Source: an uncultured Oscillospiraceae bacterium
Lineage (GTDB): Bacteria; Bacillota; Clostridia; Oscillospirales; Acutalibacteraceae
Length of the DNA: 64,000 bases
Direction: 5' to 3'
Assembly: GCA_900541905.1 (NCBI GenBank)
Contig: UQLQ01000001.1
Location: 62,001-126,000, forward strand
Under the pieces are notes generated by a model that was not told the origin of the DNA, ran no database searches, and saw nothing but the letters and a program-made list of their open reading frames with translations. The translations under genes and the position numbers were made by a program. Shown in pieces: positions 8,454 to 16,743 of the stretch (the stretch's first letter is position 1; each line of letters begins with the position of its first letter).

Positions 8454-9035
8454 ATGATATTATCAGGAAGAGAGATTGAACGTGCAGTAGGCACGGATAT
8501 TATTATAGAACCGTTTGAACGAAGTAAAGTAAATCCGAACAGTTATAACTTAACACTGCATAATGAGCTATTGGTATATGAAAATGAAATACTGGACATG
8601 AAAAAGCCGAATCCGACCAAAAAATTAGTGATTCCGGAAGAAGGATTATTGCTGGAACCAAATAAGTTGTATTTGGGAAGAACTAAAGAATTTACAACTA
8701 CCAGTAAATATGTACCTATGCTGGAAGGACGTTCTTCTACAGGCCGATTGGGATTGTGTATACATGTAACCGCCGGTTTCGGAGATATTGGCTTTGCAGG
8801 TTACTGGACATTGGAAATTTATTGTATTCATCCACTCATTATTTATCCTGATATTGAAGTATGCCAAATCTATTATCACACCATAAAAGGTGACTATGAC
8901 TTATACAGCAGCGGAAAGTACCAGAATAACACAGGAATTCAACCTAGCCTTATGTATAAAGACTTTGAGAAAAAACAAGCTTTAAAACGTGAAACAATGG
9001 GTCTGGAAATTCCATCAGATTTGAAAAATAAATAA
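8454..9035 (+). CDS. dcd: dCTP deaminase family protein
   Basis: A 193-residue protein of the dCTP deaminase/dUTPase superfamily, which supplies dUTP (or dUMP in bifunctional forms) for thymidylate synthesis. The trimeric jelly-roll core motif is clear: LEGRSSTGRLGL at about 100, then HVTAGFGDIGF and the TLEI segment carrying the catalytic Glu. SYNLTL near residue 27 is the usual N-terminal motif. The ATG at 8454 is chosen because GGGGG at 8441-8445 is 8 bases upstream; a TTG two codons earlier is less likely. Mono- and bifunctional forms cannot be told apart here. It is co-transcribed with prmA and ends at an intrinsic terminator. Confidence 0.88.
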   Translation: MILSGREIERAVGTDIIIEPFERSKVNPNSYNLTLHNELLVYENEILDMKKPNPTKKLVIPEEGLLLEPNKLYLGRTKEFTTTSKYVPMLEGRSSTGRLGLCIHVTAGFGDIGFAGYWTLEIYCIHPLIIYPDIEVCQIYYHTIKGDYDLYSSGKYQNNTGIQPSLMYKDFEKKQALKRETMGLEIPSDLKNK

Positions 9036-9052
9036 GTGCGAACTTTACTTTT

Positions 9053-9085
9053 AAACGCAGCTGCAACATTTTCAGCTGCGTTTTT
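9053..9085 (+). terminator. intrinsic terminator after dcd
   Basis: AAACGCAGCTG (9053-9063) pairs with CAGCTGCGTTT (9073-9083), an 11 bp perfect stem followed by T residues. Confidence 0.88.
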
Positions 9086-9091
9086 GTTATA

Positions 9092-9370
9092 TTATAAATT
9101 ATATAATTTATATTTTTGATGAATATAAATGTAAAATGACTGAATCATAAAGATTGACATATCATTTTTTTCTAATACATTTCCATCTGTAAAGTATTCC
9201 AGTAAGGGGCAATCGTTGGTTAATAAATGATTGCGTATCCATAGTCCAAGTTCGTCATAATACTCTGACAAGTTTTGATAAGGGCAGTCTAAAAATTTCT
9301 CAAGGGAATGTGTATCAAACCGTTTTTCTATTTCCAGAAAAGCTTTTTCCATTTCATTGTATAACTTCAT
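9092..9370 (-). CDS. small hypothetical protein divergent from an XRE regulator
   Basis: A 92-residue acidic/aromatic protein that I do not recognise. It has no signal peptide and no membrane segment, and is predicted largely helical (MKLYNEMEKAFLEIEKRF at the start; a Tyr/Phe-rich end). A GAGGTGAT ribosome site precedes the ATG. It is divergent from the XRE repressor-like gene 88 bp away and shares a control region containing two similar 15 bp operators, so the two genes are likely regulated together. A toxin or antirepressor-like role is possible but nothing in the sequence proves it. Confidence 0.6.
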   Translation of the reverse strand: MKLYNEMEKAFLEIEKRFDTHSLEKFLDCPYQNLSEYYDELGLWIRNHLLTNDCPLLEYFTDGNVLEKNDMSIFMIQSFYIYIHQKYKLYNL

Positions 9371-9393
9371 GTTATCACCTCAAACTACATTAT

Positions 9394-9433
9394 ATCTGAA
9401 TTTCAGATAAAAACCAATATCTTATTTTCAGAT
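9394..9433. promoter_or_regulatory. paired 15 bp operators between the divergent small gene and XRE gene
   Basis: ATCTGAATTTCAGAT (9394-9408, perfect odd palindrome) and ATCTTATTTTCAGAT (9419-9433) share the right half TTTCAGAT. Their centres are 25 bp apart in the divergent intergenic region, as expected for binding by the XRE dimer. Confidence 0.6.
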
Positions 9434-9457
9434 ATTTATAATGTGGTTGGTGATAAT

Positions 9458-9703
9458 ATGAAAACAGAGATTCTGAAATATGAGAGAATCAGAGATATGC
9501 GAATTGACAGAGGGTTAACGCAAAAAGAAGTAGCCAAAGTAATTAATGTAAAACAGAATACATATTCTCAATATGAGATAGGTGTTCTGAACTATCCGTT
9601 AGATGTAGTCATTAAGTTAGCTGAGTTTTATGGAACCAGTGTGGATTATTTAGTGGGTCTGACGGATTGCCCGGTTCCGTATGAGCGAAGAGAACCCAAA
9701 TAA
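9458..9703 (+). CDS. XRE/cI-type helix-turn-helix regulator
   Basis: An 81-residue single-domain DNA-binding protein. The HTH is plain: IRDMRIDRGLTQKEVAKVINVKQ followed by NTYSQYEIGVLNYP and a DYLVGLTD ending typical of Firmicutes XRE regulators. I choose ATG 9458; a GGTGAT ribosome site is 3 bases before it, whereas a GTG at 9443 would have no site. It is probably an autoregulated repressor acting on the paired operators upstream. It is closed by a hairpin terminator that overlaps the stop codon. Confidence 0.88.
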   Translation: MKTEILKYERIRDMRIDRGLTQKEVAKVINVKQNTYSQYEIGVLNYPLDVVIKLAEFYGTSVDYLVGLTDCPVPYERREPK

Positions 9704-9735
9704 AGCGAGTATCATTTGTGATACTCGCTTTATTT
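9702..9735. terminator. hairpin terminator between convergent XRE gene and pheA
   Basis: AAAGCGAGTATCA (9702-9714) pairs with TGATACTCGCTTT (9719-9731), a 13 bp stem with a 4-base loop. The T/A-rich flanks would allow use from both sides. Confidence 0.75.
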
Positions 9736-9788
9736 AATATATTATTTTTATTTTTACAAATATTGTACAAGAAATTTAGTGAAAAATA

Positions 9789-10967
9789 TTAATTTTCATC
9801 ATTGGGATCATATTCTACATAGTTGCCCAAAAACGAGAAATTAGGAAGTTCTTGAGACAAGGAACAAAGTAAGTCCAATGTATCGCAATGATGTACATTT
9901 CCGGTAAAATCCAAATAGAAATTATATTTAAATTCTCCGTTATTTCCTTCTTTTAAGGGACGTGACTCTATTTTGGTCAGGTTTAAGCCTGTCATTGCAA
10001 AACGTGCCAGAACGCTGTATAAGGAACCTGTTGTATGAGGCAAAGAAAAGCACAGACTGATTTTTTCCGCATTCTTTGGAATAATCATTTCTTTGCTTAA
10101 TGCAGCAAAACGAGTTCTGTTTTGGTTATTGTTTTGAATATCTTCTTGTAAAATGTTCAGTCCATACATGTTAGCAGCAATGGTGGAACAAATTGCGGCT
10201 GCATCAGTTACTCCGTTTTCTTTATCCATTTTGGCCAGCATTTTGGCGGCAACTGCTGTATTGCTATGCTGAATTGATTTCCAGTTGTGTGAGGAAATCA
10301 TATCCGAACATTGTGCCAAAGCCTGTGGATGAGAGTATACGGTTCGAATATTCTCAATGGTTACTCCTTGCGGTGCTGCTAAGCAATGGTGCACATGTAG
10401 AGTGGTGGAACCTACAATGCTAAAGCGATAATTTAAGATAAGGTCATATACTTCAACCACAGAACCTGCGGAAGAATTCTCAACCGGCAACAGTCCGAAA
10501 TCAACGGTTCCGTTTTTGAGAGCTTCAAATACATCTTTAAAACTCTCGTATGGATAAACATCGCAGTCAGGGAACAAAAATGTTGCGGCTGCATGGGAAA
10601 AAGAGCCGGGAACACCTTGAAATGCAATTTTTTTTCCGGAAGAAACCTCTTTTAAGGAAGTTTCTTTTTGCAATGCAGTTTGAATTTCGTCGCGAATATC
10701 GGTTCCGCTGTTTAACAATTTGTGTTGTCGTGAACGGTTTAATGCCATCAAAGTAGTATATAACATTTTTGCTTCCGGTGCAAAATCACCTGCGTCCGCA
10801 GCGACACGGGCTAAAATTTCGTTTTCGCGCTGTGCATTAAAAATAGGCAAGCTTAATTCACGTTTTGCCTGCGCTACATCTTGGGCGCATTTCATACGTT
10901 CAATGAATAACGGAAGCAGTTGTTCATCAATTGCGTCTATACGTTTTCTGATTTCGTCTAAAGTCAT
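9789..10967 (-). CDS. pheA: bifunctional chorismate mutase/prephenate dehydratase (P-protein)
   Basis: A 392-residue enzyme making phenylpyruvate from chorismate in phenylalanine synthesis. An AroQ chorismate mutase helical domain (TLDEIRKRIDAIDEQLLPLF, residues 1-90) is followed by a prephenate dehydratase domain (residues about 112-290, starting IAFQGVPGSFSHAA and holding the catalytic NRTRF motif). A C-terminal ACT domain with the ESRP phenylalanine-binding motif suggests feedback inhibition. The frame could extend upstream to about 11150, but the family start and the loss of similarity place the ATG at 10967; its ribosome site is weak (AAAGAG). It is transcribed away from acpP, and the two promoters appear to share a -35 area. 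Confidence 0.93.
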   Translation of the reverse strand: MTLDEIRKRIDAIDEQLLPLFIERMKCAQDVAQAKRELSLPIFNAQRENEILARVAADAGDFAPEAKMLYTTLMALNRSRQHKLLNSGTDIRDEIQTALQKETSLKEVSSGKKIAFQGVPGSFSHAAATFLFPDCDVYPYESFKDVFEALKNGTVDFGLLPVENSSAGSVVEVYDLILNYRFSIVGSTTLHVHHCLAAPQGVTIENIRTVYSHPQALAQCSDMISSHNWKSIQHSNTAVAAKMLAKMDKENGVTDAAAICSTIAANMYGLNILQEDIQNNNQNRTRFAALSKEMIIPKNAEKISLCFSLPHTTGSLYSVLARFAMTGLNLTKIESRPLKEGNNGEFKYNFYLDFTGNVHHCDTLDLLCSLSQELPNFSFLGNYVEYDPNDEN

Positions 10968-11040
10968 GGAAAACACTCTTTTCTTGTAAAAGTTGGAATA
11001 TGTAAAAGAATTTGTTTTTATAAAAGAAACCGTCTTTTTT

Positions 11041-11068
11041 AAAATAAATTCTATTTTCGTATTGACAA
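11041..11068 (-). promoter_or_regulatory. candidate pheA promoter
   Basis: On the minus strand TTGTCA (11063-11068), 16 bp spacer, TATTTT (11041-11046). Its -35 overlaps that of the divergent acpP promoter by five bases. Confidence 0.4.
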
Positions 11069-11090
11069 ACTGAGTATTTGCTAATAATAT
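11062..11090 (+). promoter_or_regulatory. strong acpP promoter
   Basis: TTGACA (11062-11067), 17 bp spacer, TAATAT (11085-11090). A 7 bp hairpin (11101-11107 with 11125-11131) forms at the start of the leader. Confidence 0.75.
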
Positions 11091-11143
11091 GTGCATATGG
11101 GAGAACGACCGGAATGGATACGGACGTTCTCGACTTGGAAATT

Positions 11144-11162
11144 GTAACATATTTTATGTTAC
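11144..11162. promoter_or_regulatory. palindrome in the acpP leader
   Basis: GTAACATA (11144-11151) and TATGTTAC (11155-11162) form a perfect inverted repeat with a 3-base spacer, downstream of the acpP promoter and 60 bases before the gene. It could be the operator of a lipid-synthesis repressor; the regulator is not identified. Confidence 0.5.
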
Positions 11163-11222
11163 TTTGTCCATATTGCGAGATAGCTTGATACGAAAACAAA
11201 TTTTCTAGGAGGAGAATGTATA

Positions 11223-11453
11223 ATGGTATTTGAGAAAGTAAAAGCCATTCTAAGCGAACAATTTGATGTTGAAGAGGATACAATCACAATGGAATCCAAC
11301 ATTGCTGAAGATCTTGGTGCTGACTCTTTAGACGTAGTTGACTTGCTAATGTCTATCGAAGATGAATTTGAGATTGAAATTCCGGATTCTGAAATTGAGA
11401 ATGTAAAAACAGTTGGCGATCTTGTAAAATACATTGAGGCTAACAAAGCCTAA
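11223..11453 (+). CDS. acpP: acyl carrier protein
   Basis: A 76-residue acidic carrier of fatty-acid intermediates. The LGADSLDVVDLLM helix-2 motif contains the serine (residue 37 counting Met) that takes the 4'-phosphopantetheine arm. Length and charge are typical. An AGGAGGAG site precedes the ATG. It is a single-gene unit with its own strong promoter and terminator, without the fab genes that often surround it, so it is presumably expressed at high constant level, perhaps tuned by the palindrome in its leader. Confidence 0.95.
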   Translation: MVFEKVKAILSEQFDVEEDTITMESNIAEDLGADSLDVVDLLMSIEDEFEIEIPDSEIENVKTVGDLVKYIEANKA

Positions 11454-11483
11454 TTTACGCTGATTTTGGCATAAATTTTGAGC

Positions 11484-11520
11484 AAAAGGCACACCGTGAA
11501 AATATGGTGTGCCTTTTTTG
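11484..11520 (+). terminator. intrinsic terminator after acpP
   Basis: AAAAGGCACACC (11484-11495) pairs with GGTGTGCCTTTT (11506-11517), followed by T residues. Confidence 0.88.
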
Positions 11521-11645
11521 TATACAAAAAAGAAAAAATGCTGAAATTTTTTCATTGAAATATAATGGTGTAGCCGATATAATATATATTAAGTATGCAA
11601 AATCACTGATTGCAATATCAAAGTGAGTTTAGGAGATTAAGGATT

Positions 11646-13091
11646 ATGTCAGAACAAAAAGGAAATAAAAAAATGGTAGATGCCATTACCCCTATGGAAG
11701 AAGACTTTGCCAAGTGGTATACAGACATTGTAAAAAAAGCGGAGCTTATGGATTATACAAATGTACGCGGCTGCATGGTCATTCAACCGTATGGATTTGC
11801 TATTTGGGAAAACATTCAGCGTATTCTGGATACGGAATTTAAAGAATTGGGACATGAGAATATTTCTTTGCCAATGTTTATTCCGGAAAGCTTGCTGCAG
11901 AAGGAGAAAGACCACGTAGAGGGGTTTGCTCCCGAAGTTGCTTGGGTTACTCAATGTGGTGACGAAGTATTGCAAGAAAGAATGTGTGTTCGTCCAACTT
12001 CTGAAACGTTATTCTGCGACTATTATGCGAAAGTGATTCACTCTTACAGAGATTTGCCAATGCTTTATAACCAATGGTGTTCTGTGGTGCGCTGGGAAAA
12101 AACAACCCGTCCGTTCTTGCGTTCTGTTGAATTCCATTGGCAGGAAGGTCATACCATGCATGAAACTGCACAAGACGCCATGGCGGAAACAGAGCAGATG
12201 CTGAACGTATATGCTGATTTCTGTGAAAATCAACTGGCAATCCCGGTGATTAAAGGGCGTAAAACCGATAAAGAGAAGTTTTCAGGTGCAGAAGCAACCT
12301 ATACCATTGAAGCTATGATGCATGACGGAAAAGCGCTGCAGTCAGGTACCAGCCACTATTTTGGCGACGGTTTTGCCAAAGCGTTTGATATTACATTCCA
12401 AGACAGAGACAATAAACCAAGCCATCCGTTTCAAACTTCTTGGGGCATGTCCACAAGAATTATCGGTGGTATTATCATGACGCACGGCGATAACAACGGC
12501 TTAGTGCTGCCGCCTGCAATTGCTCCGATTCAAGTTATGATATTGCCGATTGCCCAGCATAAAGAAGGTGTATTGGATAAAGCATATGAGCTGAGAGACA
12601 GACTGAAGAAAACATTCCGTGTAAAGATTGATGATTCTGAACAAAGTCCCGGCTGGAAATTTGCTCAATATGAGATGAAAGGTGTTCCGCTGCGCTTGGA
12701 AATTGGTCCGAAAGATATTGAAAAGAATCAATGCGTATTGGTCAGAAGACATGACCGTGAAAAAATCTTTGTAAGTTTGGAACATTTGGAAGAAGCCATC
12801 GCAGAACAATTGGAAGCAGTACGTAAAGGCATTTACGAAAAAGCGTTAAATCGCCGTCAAGAGATGACCTATACTGCTTCAACATTCGATGAAATGAAAG
12901 ATATTGCTGAACATAAACCCGGCTTTGTCAAAGCAATGTGGTGTGGAGATTTGGCATGCGAAGAAAAAATTAAGGAAGAAGCGGGATTGTCTTCCCGTTG
13001 CATTCCGTTCGAGCAGGAACAAATTGCAGAAACTTGTGTATGCTGCGGTAAACCTGCAAAATCCATGGTGTATTGGGGTAAATCTTATTAA
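11646..13091 (+). CDS. proS: prolyl-tRNA synthetase (eukaryote/archaea-like ProS)
   Basis: A 481-residue class II aminoacyl-tRNA synthetase that charges tRNA-Pro. The short form without the editing insertion, the start ([21 protein letters not shown]) and the C-terminal zinc-type domain with cysteine pairs ([10 protein letters not shown] ... CVCCGKPA) ending in Tyr are those of the archaeal/eukaryotic-type ProRS found in some bacteria. Motif 2 lies near [14 protein letters not shown]...[11 protein letters not shown] and motif 3 near [11 protein letters not shown] start at ATG 11646, 10 bases after AGGAG; an in-frame ATG at 11610 has no ribosome site. No trans-editing protein gene is adjacent. 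Confidence 0.93.
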   Translation: MSEQKGNKKMVDAITPMEEDFAKWYTDIVKKAELMDYTNVRGCMVIQPYGFAIWENIQRILDTEFKELGHENISLPMFIPESLLQKEKDHVEGFAPEVAWVTQCGDEVLQERMCVRPTSETLFCDYYAKVIHSYRDLPMLYNQWCSVVRWEKTTRPFLRSVEFHWQEGHTMHETAQDAMAETEQMLNVYADFCENQLAIPVIKGRKTDKEKFSGAEATYTIEAMMHDGKALQSGTSHYFGDGFAKAFDITFQDRDNKPSHPFQTSWGMSTRIIGGIIMTHGDNNGLVLPPAIAPIQVMILPIAQHKEGVLDKAYELRDRLKKTFRVKIDDSEQSPGWKFAQYEMKGVPLRLEIGPKDIEKNQCVLVRRHDREKIFVSLEHLEEAIAEQLEAVRKGIYEKALNRRQEMTYTASTFDEMKDIAEHKPGFVKAMWCGDLACEEKIKEEAGLSSRCIPFEQEQIAETCVCCGKPAKSMVYWGKSY

Positions 13092-13172
13092 TCAGCAAAT
13101 GAATCCATAATGACACAGATACAATAAAATAAGCACTCCATCTATACACTCTGACAGAATGGAGGAATTTAC

Positions 13173-14585
13173 TTGGTACAAATAATAATTGCATGTGCAA
13201 TGGTGGTTATCCTTTGTATTGTTTCAAGTAATGTGCTATATAAGCTGGGTGTTCCAACTTTGCTTATTTTCTTAGCACTTGGTATGCTATGTGGTTCTGA
13301 TGCCATTGGCGGAATCTATTTTGATAACTATGAAATAGCAAAAAATGTATGTTCCGTAGGACTGGTTTTTATTATGTTTTTCGGTGGATTTGGTACCAGC
13401 TGGAAAACAGCAAAACCTGTTATTGCACCGTCTATTTTAATGTCAACGGTGGGCACATTAATCACCGCAGGTTTGGTAGGTGTATTTTGCAGCCTTGTGT
13501 TTGGCATTGGCTGGATAGAAGGTATGTTAATCGGCTCCGTTGTAGCTTCTACGGATGCTGCATCAGTTTTCGCGATTTTACGTTCTCGTAAGTTGAACTT
13601 AAAAGGCGGTCTGGCACCTATTTTGGAAATTGAAAGCGGCAGTAATGACCCGGTTGCATATATGATGACCATTATATTTATGTCGCTTTTGTCGGGCAGC
13701 GGAGATGTTTCCATTCCGGTGATGTTGGCAAAACAATTAATCTTCGGTCTTGGAATAGGCGCTTTACTTGGCAAAATTACAGCGTTTATTCTGCGGAAAG
13801 TCGATTTTAAAATTGAAGGTTTATATCCTATTTTTGTTGTAGCAGTGGGCTTGCTTTCTTACGGTTTGACCGAATGGGTAGGAGGCAACGGATACCTGAG
13901 CGTATACTTAACAGGTATTATTGTTGGTAACAGCAAAATCAAACATAAGAAAAGTCTGGTGCATTTTCTTGACGGTATCTCATGGTTAATGCAAATTATG
14001 ATTTTCTTCTGTTTAGGTTTGCTTTCTTTCCCTTCAAAATTCGGTACGGTGATACTGCCTGCATTGGCAATCTCTGCATTTTTAATTTTTATTGCAAGAC
14101 CAATTGCAACTTTCAGCATTCTGAGCTGGTTTAAATTTCCTGTAAAACAGCAAATATTTATTTCGTGGGTCGGATTGCGAGGGGCAGCTTCTATCGTATT
14201 TGCAATTTTTGCTATGACAGGAGATGCTGTCCTACAGTATGATATTTTCCATATTATCTTCATAGTGGCACTGATTTCCGTGTCTTTGCAAGGTACATTG
14301 CTGCCAACTGTAGCGAAAAAGCTGGATTTGGTGGACGACAGTACATCTGTTTTGAGTACGTTTACAGACTATGAAGATTATGGAAGCAAATTATTGGAAT
14401 ACGAAGTAAAGGAAGACAGTCGTTTTTTAAATCAAACATTATTAGAAGCGGATATACCGGACGGTATTTTAATTGTTATGATAAAACGAAACGGTGAGGT
14501 TGTAGTTCCGAACGGTTCTACCAAAATTTTGCTGGGAGATATTTTGGTAATCAGCGGAATTGATGCGGAAGATCTAAATATGTAA
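13173..14585 (+). CDS. potassium/proton antiporter, CPA1 type with TrkA-C domain
   Basis: A 470-residue membrane protein of the NhaP2/CPA1 group, which exports K+ (or Na+) in exchange for H+. About 12 helices occupy residues 1-385, with the conserved ion-binding segment VASTDAASVFAIL near residue 130 and ESGSNDPVAYM near 155. The C-terminal TrkA-C domain (residues about 395-470) is a usual ligand-sensing module in K+ transporters. The start is TTG at 13173, with GGAGG 7 bases upstream. That ribosome site can pair with CTCCAT at 13136-13141 in a 6 bp hairpin, which might limit translation. No convincing terminator follows before the rpsJ promoter. Confidence 0.88.
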   Translation: MVQIIIACAMVVILCIVSSNVLYKLGVPTLLIFLALGMLCGSDAIGGIYFDNYEIAKNVCSVGLVFIMFFGGFGTSWKTAKPVIAPSILMSTVGTLITAGLVGVFCSLVFGIGWIEGMLIGSVVASTDAASVFAILRSRKLNLKGGLAPILEIESGSNDPVAYMMTIIFMSLLSGSGDVSIPVMLAKQLIFGLGIGALLGKITAFILRKVDFKIEGLYPIFVVAVGLLSYGLTEWVGGNGYLSVYLTGIIVGNSKIKHKKSLVHFLDGISWLMQIMIFFCLGLLSFPSKFGTVILPALAISAFLIFIARPIATFSILSWFKFPVKQQIFISWVGLRGAASIVFAIFAMTGDAVLQYDIFHIIFIVALISVSLQGTLLPTVAKKLDLVDDSTSVLSTFTDYEDYGSKLLEYEVKEDSRFLNQTLLEADIPDGILIVMIKRNGEVVVPNGSTKILLGDILVISGIDAEDLNM

Positions 14586-14726
14586 AAAACGATATTTGTC
14601 ATAAAGCAGTTTTGAGGCGTGTCTGCTAATAAAAACGCCATCCCAAAGCAGAATCTACGTATAAATATGTTTGTTACTATGTACTGAAAAAAGTTCTGAA
14701 TTTTTTGCAAAAAAGCGAAAAAACGC

Positions 14727-14755
14727 TTGCTTTTCAGTGCGTGGTGTGGTATTAT
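14727..14755 (+). promoter_or_regulatory. main promoter of the S10-spc-alpha operon
   Basis: TTGCTT (14727-14732), 17 bp spacer, TATTAT (14750-14755). It is the only good promoter before rpsJ and gives a leader of about 320 nt. Confidence 0.65.
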
Positions 14756-14808
14756 ATACGAGCAAGACTGCACTAGATATGCGTTGAAGCGGGAGGTTGC
14801 GGCATTTT

Positions 14809-14964
14809 ATGCTGGTTTTTCCGTGGAGTATGTCCGATTTTAAACCGGGCGAAAGAATATTTGATGTTATGGTAAAGGACCAAAGCGCTCTTTGCGTAAA
14901 TTGTGTCCTGACGGTTATTACGGCCGATTGTATTTGCCATACTCAGACGCTTTTGTGGATCTAA
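14809..14964 (+). CDS. possible 51-residue leader peptide (doubtful)
   Basis: An ATG-to-TAA frame of 51 codons starts 12 bases after GGGAGG (14791-14796) and stops one base before the leader terminator stem. The product would contain five cysteines and resembles nothing I know. The spacing of the ribosome site is long. Its stop codon touching the terminator is the main reason to list it, since translation could influence the hairpin. It may simply be a chance frame in a structured RNA. Confidence 0.2.
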   Translation: MLVFPWSMSDFKPGERIFDVMVKDQSALCVNCVLTVITADCICHTQTLLWI

Positions 14965-14965
14965 C

Positions 14966-14996
14966 CCGGATTAATTGAAAAGTTAATCCGGTTTTT
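14966..14996 (+). terminator. attenuator-like terminator in the rpsJ leader
   Basis: CCGGATTAA (14966-14974) pairs with TTAATCCGG (14983-14991) followed by TTTTT. It lies downstream of the operon promoter and upstream of all ribosomal genes, so it must be read through or regulated. Confidence 0.75.
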
Positions 14997-15079
14997 AAAT
15001 GTTGAGTGATGAAACACCCGGCACAGTGTTAGAAAAACAAACAGCGCCGCCCGCCAACTACAATAAGGAGGCGATGACA

Positions 15080-15391
15080 ATGGCAGTCAAAGAAAAAATC
15101 AGGATAAGAATTAAGGGTTACGATCATCAATTGGTTGATCAATCAGCTGAGAAGATTGTACAAACTGCAAAGCGTACAGGTGCCAGAGTATCCGGCCCTG
15201 TTCCGCTACCAACAGAAAAGCAAGTTATCACTATCTTGCGTGCTGTGCATAAGTACAAAGACAGCCGTGAGCAATTCGAGATGAGAACTCACAAAAGACT
15301 TATCGACATTCTAAAACCATCTAACAAAACCGTTGAGGCTTTGATGGGATTAGAACTCCCTGCTGGTGTTGATATCGAGATTAAACTTTAA
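15080..15391 (+). CDS. rpsJ: 30S ribosomal protein S10
   Basis: A 103-residue protein of the 30S head, also the antitermination factor Nus[21 protein letters not shown] at the start and the [16 protein letters not shown] loop are diagnostic. ATG 15080 is chosen since AAGGAGG (15065-15071) is 8 bases before it and the family starts MAVKEKI. It is the first gene of the large operon. Confidence 0.97.
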   Translation: MAVKEKIRIRIKGYDHQLVDQSAEKIVQTAKRTGARVSGPVPLPTEKQVITILRAVHKYKDSREQFEMRTHKRLIDILKPSNKTVEALMGLELPAGVDIEIKL

Positions 15392-15469
15392 TCTTTGGTA
15401 TTAACCAACAAGCAGCCGGGGTCATGTTGGCCTAGAGTCAACCAATAACCTGCATAGGAGGAAACAAAC

Positions 15470-16102
15470 ATGCAAAAATGTATTATCGGCAAGAAGATTG
15501 GTATGACACAAATCTTCGACGAAACAGGAAAAGTAATTCCTGTAACAGTTGTTGAAGCTGGTCCTTGCGTGGTATCACAAAAGAAAACAGTGGAAAACGA
15601 CGGTTATGCTTCCATTCAAATCGGCTTTGGTGATTTGAAAGCACACAAAGTAAATAAACCAATGAAAGGTCACTTTGCAAAAGCAGATGTTGCTCCAAAG
15701 AGATACTTAAGAGAGTTTAGAGTGGAAGATACTGATGCTTATAACGTTGGCGATTTAATCAAAGCAGACGTATTTGCTGCCGGCGATAAAATCGACGTTA
15801 CAGGCACAAGTAAAGGTAAAGGTTGGGCCGGCGTTATCAAACGTTGGAACTTCGGCAGATTAAAAGAAACACACGGCAGCGGTCCAGTTGCTCGTAAAGG
15901 TGGTTCTATCGGTGCTTGCTCTGACCCTTCAAGAGTATTTAAGGGCAAAAAAATGGCAGGTCACCTGGGTGCTGAAAAAGTAACCGTACAAAATTTAGCA
16001 GTTGTCAAGGTAGATGCAGAGAACAATCTCATCGCTGTGAAGGGCGCTATTCCAGGTCCAAACGGCGGCGTTGTTATCATCCGTGACAGCGTTAAGGCGT
16101 AA
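15470..16102 (+). CDS. rplC: 50S ribosomal protein L3
   Basis: A 210-residue early-assembly protein near the peptidyl transferase centre. [21 protein letters not shown] at the N-terminus and the [17 protein letters not shown] extension, which reaches into the 23S core, are clear. The Gln in the HGSG region methylated in E. coli is not evident here ([14 protein letters not shown]). AGGAGG precedes the ATG; a 78 bp gap separates it from rpsJ. Confidence 0.97.
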   Translation: MQKCIIGKKIGMTQIFDETGKVIPVTVVEAGPCVVSQKKTVENDGYASIQIGFGDLKAHKVNKPMKGHFAKADVAPKRYLREFRVEDTDAYNVGDLIKADVFAAGDKIDVTGTSKGKGWAGVIKRWNFGRLKETHGSGPVARKGGSIGACSDPSRVFKGKKMAGHLGAEKVTVQNLAVVKVDAENNLIAVKGAIPGPNGGVVIIRDSVKA

Positions 16103-16119
16103 GGGAAGGAGGATTTGAC

Positions 16120-16743
16120 ATGCCTAAAGTAACAGTACTTGATATGGCCGGTAAAGAGGTTTCTAAAATCGATTTATCCGATGCTGTATTTGGAATTGAG
16201 CCAAACAAAGCTGTTATGCACGATATGGTGAAAAACTATCTTGCAAATCAGCGTCAAGGCACACAATCGGCCCTAACCCGCGCCGAGGTTTCCGGTGGTG
16301 GTAAAAAACCATGGAGACAAAAAGGTACAGGTCATGCTAGACAAGGTTCTACAAGAGCTCCTCAATGGACACATGGCGGTATTGTATTTGCTCCAAAGCC
16401 ACGCAGCTACAGATATACTTTAAATAAAAAAGTAAGACGTCTTGCAATGAAATCCGCACTTTCCAGCAAAGTGTTAGACAACGAATTGGTTGTACTTGAT
16501 AAAATTGCAATGGATGAATACAAAACAAAAACAATTGCAGCTATGTTAAAGGCAGTTGGCTCTGAGAAAAAGGCACTTATCGTTCTTCCAGAGAAGAATG
16601 AAAAAGTGATTGCTTCCGCAGCTAACATTCCTGGCGTTAAAACTGCATTGGTTAACACCTTAAACGTATACGACATTTTGAATGCAGACAAATTTATCGT
16701 GCTTCAAGATGCAATTGCACAAATTGAGGAGGTGTATGCATAA
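16120..16743 (+). CDS. rplD: 50S ribosomal protein L4
   Basis: A 207-residue protein lining the exit tunnel and, in E. coli, the autoregulator of the S10 operon. The internal loop KKPWRQKGTGHARQGSTRAP near residue 65 is the tunnel-reaching part. The gene overlaps rplW by one base (TAATG). Whether this L4 controls the leader upstream of rpsJ is unknown. Confidence 0.97.
   Translation: MPKVTVLDMAGKEVSKIDLSDAVFGIEPNKAVMHDMVKNYLANQRQGTQSALTRAEVSGGGKKPWRQKGTGHARQGSTRAPQWTHGGIVFAPKPRSYRYTLNKKVRRLAMKSALSSKVLDNELVVLDKIAMDEYKTKTIAAMLKAVGSEKKALIVLPEKNEKVIASAANIPGVKTALVNTLNVYDILNADKFIVLQDAIAQIEEVYA

Larger units (their letters stand above)
14762..15079 (+). promoter_or_regulatory. long leader of the ribosomal operon
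   Basis: This stretch without a confirmed gene is more GC-rich than its surroundings. It contains an unproven 51-codon frame and an intrinsic terminator before rpsJ, so it may work as an attenuating or ribosomal-protein-responsive leader. I cannot match it to a named riboregulator. Confidence 0.45.

Noticed and set aside
10968..11150. N-terminal extension of PheA using an upstream start
   Set aside because: The added 61 residues do not resemble chorismate mutase, include promoter sequences for both pheA and acpP, and lack a ribosome site.
14586..14726. Terminator of the antiporter gene
   Set aside because: Only a 5 bp GGCGT/ACGCC pairing with no T-run was found, too weak to call.
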